A stretch of 64,000 nucleotides of DNA from Euglena gracilis (Eukaryota; Euglenida; Euglenophyceae; Euglenales), in contig CP154956.1 of the NCBI GenBank assembly GCA_039621445.1, forward strand, positions 60,583,178 through 60,647,177. The letters run 5' to 3'. The position numbers were made by a program, and so were the translations under genes. Below the pieces are notes generated by a model. The model did not search any database and was not told where the DNA came from. It was given only the letters and a program-made list of their open reading frames with translations. How positions within the stretch are numbered: position 1 is the stretch's first letter; every line of letters starts with the position of its first letter. Shown piece after piece: positions 57,890 through 64,000 of this stretch.

Positions 57890-60086
57890 CGATCTCGTGT
57901 ATGTGGATGTGCAACCCCAACGCTATCCATGCTCTCGATCCCACGTGGCCACAAAGGAAGCAAAGGGGCGGGCCCTGGGTGTGGCTGCCTGCCACAAGGT
58001 GGCAGTCCTTCGTGATAACAAGGGGGAAGCCCTCCTTGATGGTCTGCAGGGCCAACAGACAGAAAGGGGTGGACATGCACTTCTTAACCTCTGCCTTCGC
58101 CTCACCCCCCCCAGGTTCATTGCAGGGAGGGTGGGATGTGCCTGGGCATTTCTTCTGGACCGGGTATTGGCCATACCCCACCCCAACCCTGGGGGTGGAG
58201 TCCAAGGGGGGGTTTAACTGGCTGTTGGGTTGGACCATGTTGGCTGGCCTCCTGGGGAGGGTGCCCACAGGTTAAAGATATCCCCTGCTGGGGAGATGTC
58301 GGCAAATTTGAAGCCGTGTCGGAGAAATGCATTTGGGGAGGGGAGTGCACACCTCTCGGTACTCACCAGGGTGAAGAACCACGTACGGCGGCTCGGTGGA
58401 CCCCTTCGGTGGCTTTGCGTTCTTCAACGCCCGGAGAAGGGAGCTGTACACTGGTTTCAGTGCCTCCCTTACATCACACACAAAAGTATCTGTATGCGCA
58501 CGTGCACGTGTGCGTGAGTGCGCAACAGCTACCAAGTGCTGCCCATGTAAGCTGAAAGATGGCATGACAGCAATAACACAACAATCAAAGTGTTCAGGAA
58601 GCCACTGAACGGAATGCAGTCCAAAATGTTGTTTGTATATACATGACGTTTTCGGGTGGAGAAGATCCCTGCGGAGGCGCGGAGGATAGCGCAACAGAGA
58701 GCAGAACTGGATTTGACACCTCTCAACCCTGGCTCATCAAACAGTGAGGGATCCTGAACGTGGCTCTTTCCAAGGAAGGATAACTGTGGCAACGGAGCTC
58801 TCTAAAAACATCGAAGAAATCCAGACTTGGCCACATCAAACTCTCCACCAAACAACCATTGTTGTGAAAAGGGATGCTGTTGAGTGATTCTCTGCTCCAA
58901 ATTGTCTTCTCCAAAAGGAGAGTTTGCCCATAAGGCGCCTGACCAACCACTCAACAAGAGTCTCAAGGAGAGAAACAGGACGAAGGGAGGGTCGGATACC
59001 CCGCAGAAAATTGGGCAGGTGGTTCTTCTTCTGCTTCTCGCTGTGGTTCTGGTTCACCAACAGCATCTGCGGCAGCACGCGGCTGAAGACCTGAGGACAA
59101 CCATATGGTATCCATGCCGGAATTGCTGGAATGGAGTTTGAGCCAGATGGCATCCATGCCAGAATGGAGATTGAGCCCCAAAGGGCAACCCACAAATTCC
59201 TGGGAGGTTGCATTAATGAAATGATGTCCACGGCGTAAAACCCCCCTCCCTAATAAGTGCGCAGTGCCCTAATTGTGCACAGTGCCCGAATAAATGCGCA
59301 CCCCCCAAGGGTCCGAAACTCCTCCCGAAAAAGTGCGCACCCCCGCGTGAAATCACCGTCACATCTCAGGTCGGAAAGCACACACAATTCTCAGAACTGG
59401 CCTTCTCAGACCAAATATTTCCATCGTCCAAACCCAAATTTGAGTGCGCAGTGCCCTAATAAGTGCGCACCCCTTGGGGTCTGAAAATACGTCCTTAAAA
59501 TGCGCGCACCCGTGCACTTATTAGGGGGGGGGGTTAAAGGATAGGCATCAGGTGTCTGCAGACCCGTGGGCTTCCCCCTTCAACCTCCATACCCGCCTGC
59601 CCGAGTTGACCCCTGGTCTCTAGGAATCAGTTCATGTCCACAACTCACTGCCCAAATGGACAGATTCCAAGCCCACCATAAATCAGGGCAGGGGTGGCCG
59701 CAGCACACCTGTGCATGGCTCTCCTCGGGGGACCGCGACCCGATGAACGCATTGCGGCAGTGCAGCTGCCACAGCGCGTCGGTGGCCGCCGCGCGGCGGA
59801 AGGTGCGGCCAGGGCGTGGCTTTGGACGAAAGCTTGGGCTGGCCGCGTTCGGCCCACTTTCACCCATTTCGAGCCACTTTTTTGATGGTTGGCATGCCAA
59901 GGCACAAGGCAGGACAGGAATTCATTGCATCGATAGGAGGGGAGGGGGTGGCTAGAGGGTGGGACCACTGGAAGCGACGCCCTGGGGGTGGCAGAGCCGG
60001 GCGCAGCGGGCGAGGTCCAGCGGGCCCATGTACTGGCAGATCTCGAGCAGCAGCTCGTCTGGGAAGTGGTGCATGGGCGGCGCCAT
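50572..60086 (-). CDS. F-box plus right-handed beta-helix protein (FBXO11-like), about 19 exons
   Basis: The ATG at 60086 opens MAPPMHHFPDELLLEICQYM, an F-box (HFPDELLLEICQYMGPLDLARCARLC) completed in exon 2 by ALWQLHCRNAF. Resolved exons: 60086-59988, 59804-59709, 59090-59000, 58450-58353, 58043 onward. PPYVVLHPGEYRE opens the beta-helix. Then come PbH1 coils, each with an N-x-I/V or NG-I/G pattern: RDSRGNGITVHKGAGALIDS (about 56990-56850), IYGNANGIVVS (56290-56170), IYEGNWGIVLKEKGSGEVAD (55280-55065), IEGNTFEANARSAISVKNGG (54985-54810), IYANSRPG (54545-54430), NRIHHGGAMGVMCSENGG (53395-53270), ISSNSIHHERRGVAVS (52885-52785) and IENNEIFLFSKTGITIKSGG (52195-52030). Further exons at 51390-51205 and 50730-50572 end in an acidic Asp/Ser/Glu tail, DFAKCF, stop. 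FBXO11 proteins are SCF ubiquitin-ligase substrate adaptors. Intron 1 is nonconventional; introns 2-4 are GT-AG. Central exon edges are approximate. Confidence 0.85.
54662..54803. repeat. CA-rich microsatellite in the F-box gene
   Basis: Imperfect CA repeat, pure at about 54772-54802, directly abutting the exon that ends ...NPIIIRNK. Other CA tracts in the same gene are at about 53105-53210, 56040-56125 and 57798-57888. Confidence 0.85.
59235..59535 (-). repeat. Dispersed foldback-type repeat (copy 2) in F-box intron 2
   Basis: Reverse-oriented relative of 3290-3875. AATAAGTGCGCAGTGCCCTAATT-like blocks recur at both ends in opposite orientations, so the element can form a stem. It lies wholly within the GT-AG intron 59091-59708. 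Confidence 0.65.
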
Positions 60087-60788
60087 CCCGGCGGCAGCGG
60101 AGGGGAGGAAGAGGTCTGCGGCAACGGGAAGAGGTTCACACAAACTTGGTCGCCCTCGGCTGGGATGTGTGCCTAGAGAATTGGGGGGAGGGTCGGTTTT
60201 TGTTCAGAACTGTGCCCAACGCAGGTGAGATTCCTTTGAGAATGGCCGTGCGCGAAACCCAAAACCCGAACACCGTGGCAGAAGAGCCTTCAGCTCACAG
60301 CACGGCCCATGATCTCCCAAAACCGGTTCATAAGGCACAAATCAACACAAAGGCACGCCAGGAGAGAGAGTCAGAGGTTTGCTTGCAGTACGTTTCGGCA
60401 TTGGGGGTGATTGGCCCTTTCCATTTCCACTTCCTCCGGCGACCCTGTGACACCAGGCTCTCTGGATGCCAGGCACCAACTGCCTCCTCCGCCCCACCCA
60501 GTTCAGCAGCGCCTGCTCCCAACGTGATTTTTCCCAACGTCACCGTGTCTCTATGCCTGCCGCGCCATGGCAAACTCACTTTTTGAAGCGCGTTCATCGG
60601 ACCATTTCTGTGTGCGTACGCTGGGGCAGGCGGGCGGGCAGGAAGCAGCTTCCGATCCACCCGAGCAAACAACTCCATGAAAAGAACGGACGACACAGAC
60701 CGAGGGCGGCAGCTCACCCCAGCCCCAAGCCACCTCCGCCGGCGGCCCCCCAACAAGTGCTCGCCAGCCGCCCGGGGCCGCAGCTGCC
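60087..60788. other. Short intergenic gap between CASD1-like and F-box genes
   Basis: About 700 bases between the stop at 60789 and the F-box ATG at 60086, both genes on the minus strand. I see no exon, promoter motif or repeat I can name. The gap between the HMA stop and the HCF101 ATG is nearly the same (about 695 bases). Confidence 0.5.
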
Positions 60789-63291
60789 TCAGGGCACGGC
60801 AGTCCCCAGCGCGGGGCAGCAGAGCGTGAGCAGCGCGAAGAGCAGCGTGTCCAGCACCGGGTTGCGGGGCGGCCGCACGAAGTGCGTGCCGCGGTTGGGC
60901 CCCCGGACCCACTTCGCGGCCCCCGGGAGGGGGTCGGGCGCTGTGCCCCAGGCCCAAACCCCCCAACCCCCCACAGGGCGGGGGGGGGGGTGCCTACCCC
61001 CCCCCTGTCACCTGACTGGTTGGCCGGTACCGGGGACCCTGACAACCTCCTATCATCACAGTGTGGCCATTGCCAAGGACCCTGACAGGTTCTCGGGTAT
61101 ATGATAGTTTCCTGGGGCGGGGGGGGGGGGACGCCGGTGTGAAGTGAGTCGGTGGGTGTACCCGGCGTCCGCCAGCGGGTACGACACGGCGAAGGCGTCC
61201 AGCGCCTCCACGCCCAGCGCCTCGAACCGCCGGACGGGCCACTGCCGCTGCCGGGGGGTGTGGCTTCGACCAGGGCGACCACGGGGCACGGGATTGAGTG
61301 AGTGGGGAGGAGGGGGGAAAGATGGTCTGGACGCCCCCTTCCCCAAAACACTTTCTCAGAAAAGGGTTTTGGGCCTCAAGGCGAAAATTCGCACAAAAAT
61401 CTACCAAAAATTCCATCTTCTCCAGGTGGGGGCCCTCCCCCCCCCTCAGTCAGAAGGCGTTTGGAGGCGTTCTGAAGGTGTTCTGACCCCCCCCTGTACA
61501 AAACCAACCCTCAGTTAATACCCTGACGTGGGGAGAGGCAGAGGAAGGTTAGTCTGCCTACAGCGGACAGCCTGGCCCCCATCACAGCCGAAACACACCA
61601 TTTGGCACAGCACTGATGGGAACACAACCGGCAGCGGTGGGGCTGGACATGTCATTCATCCACCAGTACTTCGCATTGTTCTGTCCCTTTGGCTTGCGGT
61701 ACAGGAGGGGTGTGTCCCACGGCGGCACCATCGGCTTGCGGGGGCTGGCAACCAGCCCATGCCACGTCCATCGAGTCCGGCAGGTCCCTATGTAATTATG
61801 TAGGGTGTGTGTGAAACACTCACAACCACAACACGAATCTAGGCTGCTTTCAGGCTGCACACAGAAGAAGCAGGCGGGGGGGGGGGGGGGGGGGGGGCTG
61901 GCATACCGCGGAGAGCAGCTAACTGGTTAGTGCGGTCGTGCAGCCACCGGTCATACATCGCGTGGTTGTAGTTCTCTTTTGCCATCCATTGCGCCCCACC
62001 GAACACTACGTGGCTGCGGGCGGAGCTCAGTCAGCCGTCAATACACCAGCTTCACCCGCAGCTGGGGTTGAAGAAAGGCTTGGCGGGGGCAATTCTCCAT
62101 AAACTGTTTGCCAGAAATTTCCATCTATTTTCGATCACATTTTGAAGTTTTAGCAACATTACAGCCTTTCGCAGATGCCTGTTTGGCCCGTGATACCGTC
62201 GAAAACTGACCATGGGGCATTCTTGGAGGTGATGATGTGAAACGCAAAGTAACCACACACCTGCAGAACACACACTACAGTTCACACATCATCAATGCGG
62301 CGTAATTATTGTGTAACAAGATTGGTGAGAGGTTTAACAAAGTTGTAGGGACGCAAATCAGTCTGCGGGCACTGCCGGTACTGCTTCCAAAAAGCCGGTT
62401 GGGGGACAGGCACAAAGCAACCAAGGCCCGGTGCCAATTGCAATACGCTTTCAGCGGCAACCTGGGATGGGAAGGCGGGAGTTCGGCAACATTTCACACC
62501 AGCCAAACACACCATAGATGGCACACAGCACGTATTGGTCATGGTGTTGCCAAGAGGTAAACCTCTTTGCATAGGCAGCGAATATTGTCCAGTACTGACA
62601 AAATGACAAAATGAAAAAAATGGCAAAATGACCAAGGACGTGTGTTGCACAGAAGAAATTTTTTTGGTCATGCAAAAAATGTCACGAAAGCCACCCATTG
62701 AGGAGGGCGGCACACCGATCCACGAAAGGGTCCCAATAGTAAGCCAAGCGGACACCTCCGTACTCAAACCCGGTATAGGCATCAGGAGTTTTCTCAAGGA
62801 CCCCAGGGGGGTTCCGTGGCCGGAAAAAGGTGCTGGCTGGAAGAAAGGTACTGGCTGGACCCCCCCAGGGGGTTGGGGGTCTAGGCCAGGAGTCCAGCCT
62901 GCTGACAGCTGAACGGCGGGTACCCCAAAAAAATACCCAAAAGATCTCAAATCCAGCTGGGTTAGCATTTTTCAGCCAAAAACATTGGAGGTGAAGACTC
63001 AAAACCCACCCAAAAATGCCATTTTTTTGGCCATTGTTGGCCCCCTTTCAAAATCTTCGGTGCCTCACGCGGAATTTTTTTTCGGTCCAGCCTGGCTTTG
63101 TCTGCACTTTATTTTCAGCGGACCCCACAGGGGAGGACAGCCTGGCTGGGAGGTGCAGCTGGCTTGCTGGACCCCCCGGGGGTAGGGTCCCCTCCGACTT
63201 AAGCAGACCCCTGGTTGGAGTCGACGTACTTCACAATTGGCTGTGCGGTGCCCAAAAGCAGGTTGCGCATCGCATCGAACAGGGTTCGGAC
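60789..63291 (-). CDS. SGNH-fold protein resembling CASD1/PC-esterase O-acetyltransferase domain, 5' end missing
   Basis: Recognised exons: 63291-63217 (VRTLFDAMRNLLLGTAQPIV KYVDS), 62777 to about 62693 (YTGFEYGGVRLAYYWDPFVD then RCAALLNGW), about 62013-61917 (HVVFGGAQWMAKENYNHAMY), 61747-61687 (SPRKPMVPPWDTPLLYRKPK), about 61250-61150 (FEALGVEALDAFAVSYPLAD) and about 60925-60789 (GTHFVRPPRNPVLDTLLFAL, ending ALGTAVP, stop). The first exon fits the residues just after a GDSR nucleophile block, V-R-x-L; the third fits the 'VVxxGAxxW' block; the last fits a catalytic G-x-H block near the C-terminus. This is the order in CASD1 and plant PC-esterases, which O-acetylate sugars. The GDSR exon would lie upstream and I did not find it. 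Another exon may lie at 62450-62590. The hydrophobic C-terminus could be a membrane anchor. Family assignment is from memory of motif order. Confidence 0.5.
61881..61897. repeat. Poly-G run
   Basis: Uninterrupted G run of about 22 bases (61877-61898) beside the exon with WLHDRTNQLAALR. Runs like this occur every few kilobases in the window and their lengths should not be trusted. Confidence 0.7.
62778..63216 (-). mobile_element. Intron that is a MITE family B element (copy 3)
   Basis: The splice points set by phase and protein (KYVDS joined to YTGFEYGG) give an intron of 439 nt. The MITE B element, recognised by CAGGAGTTTTCTCAAGGACC at one end and the complement of CAGGGGTCTGCTTAAG at the other, occupies 62783-63213. 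The intron therefore equals the element plus 3 nt at its 5' side and 5 nt at its 3' side. The interior shares GGTGCTGGCTGG, GCTGGACCCCCC and CCTCCGACTTAAG with the other two copies. The would-be duplications ACTCCAAC and ATGCCTAT agree at 4 of 8, so the insertion is old. Confidence 0.88.
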
Positions 63292-64000
63292 CTAGGGGCA
63301 CACCCCTCAAGCTTCGGGGAGGAATTTGACAACTCAGATAAGAGCAAATTGGAGTGTGACGGGGTCACGAAAATCTGCTTTTTAAATACTTTGTACTGGA
63401 AAATTGAACAGCAAAGCCATTTGGCAGTAAACCCCCCACATTTAGGCCAACCCCCCCCCCATTTATACCGACCCCCCGGAAAATTAGAAGAAAGACATTA
63501 ATGCCGACTTCCCCATTTACACCGAACCCTGGAAAAAAAATGGAACAGAAAGTTCATTTATACCGACACGCTCTCTTGCATCCGGTGCACACCGGATGCA
63601 AGAAACCACACCAAGGCAAAGCACAACAAAGCACAAGGAGGTCACAGAAAACACAAAAAAGCACTCAGGCTCACCCCAGCGTCTACTTTTTCACAAAATG
63701 TTAACAAATTCATTATTGGGGGTGGACGACGAACCTGGGAGGATGAATGCACGTCGCCTCATCCTCCCCCCAGTCGAGCAGTACCTTGACCCACTTATAC
63801 CGACCTTATACCCCCCATTTATACCAACCCCCCCGGGAATTCAAAAACTTTGAAAGTGGCATACCGATCCATCGGTGTAAATGGGGGGGGGTACCCACCA
63901 AGACCCCCAGTCCCCCAACCTCCCCGGACCCAACTTTTGCCCTGTTTGGCCCCGATCTGGCGGCTGGTGAGGGGGGAAAAAAATAGAAAATAGAGCAATG
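63292..64000. repeat. Repeat-rich end of window; foldback-type 'TTTATACCGACCCCC' repeats
   Basis: The motif CATTTATACCGACCCCC or close variants occurs at about 63460, 63554, 63795 and 63817, with a complementary GGTGTAAATGGGGGGG at about 63870. A perfect small hairpin, TTGCATCCGGTGCACACCGGATGCAA, lies at about 63575-63602. Upstream exons of the SGNH gene may be here or beyond the window; none is convincing. Confidence 0.5.

Overview
The window looks like nuclear DNA of a photosynthetic euglenid (Euglenophyceae). The argument comes from the sequence. Short GC-rich exons sit in long, repeat-choked introns. Most introns lack GT-AG ends. They instead carry CAG at intron positions +4 to +6 and CTG at -8 to -6, the pairing rule known for euglenid nonconventional introns. 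I resolved 23 introns of this kind by requiring phase and family homology to agree; one uses GAG/CTC and one has a broken CGG. One gene (HCF101) also has an N-terminus resembling a euglenid class I plastid presequence: a signal peptide, a transit region, then a second hydrophobic stretch about 55 residues later.

All seven recognisable genes lie on the minus strand. In order of transcription, from right to left, they are: a partial SGNH/CASD1-like O-acetyltransferase-type gene (60.8-63.3 kb); an F-box plus right-handed beta-helix protein of the FBXO11 kind (50.6-60.1 kb); two tandem copies of a FAHD1-type fumarylacetoacetate hydrolase-fold gene (38.8-44.05 and 29.1-36.6 kb); a one-domain HMA copper-chaperone-like gene with an apparent frameshift (27.0-27.7 kb); the plastid Fe-S scaffold/carrier HCF101 (18.0-26.3 kb, 12 exons); and exons of a J-domain co-chaperone (15.3-16.0 kb). 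I found no convincing gene in 0-7.8 kb, 9-15 kb or 44.4-50.5 kb. These hold microsatellites, poly-G/C-rich dispersed repeats, foldback elements and MITEs.

The main result is a link between introns and transposons. A non-autonomous element family (CAGGG... ends, 8-bp target duplication) occurs three times. One copy has a perfect 8-bp duplication in gene-free DNA. One sits in an intron of one FAHD copy, and the paralogue still shows the empty site. The third is exactly an intron of the CASD1-like gene: the intron is the element plus 3 nt on one side and 5 nt on the other, that is, one target duplication split 3+5. The +4 CAG / -8 CTG rule of the other introns is what such insertions would leave if the element and one duplication copy are removed together. 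Several other introns still show 6/8 identity between the two would-be target duplications.

Exon coordinates without 'about' come from reading both boundaries with phase and homology. Boundaries marked 'about' are estimates. Nothing was checked by search or alignment software.
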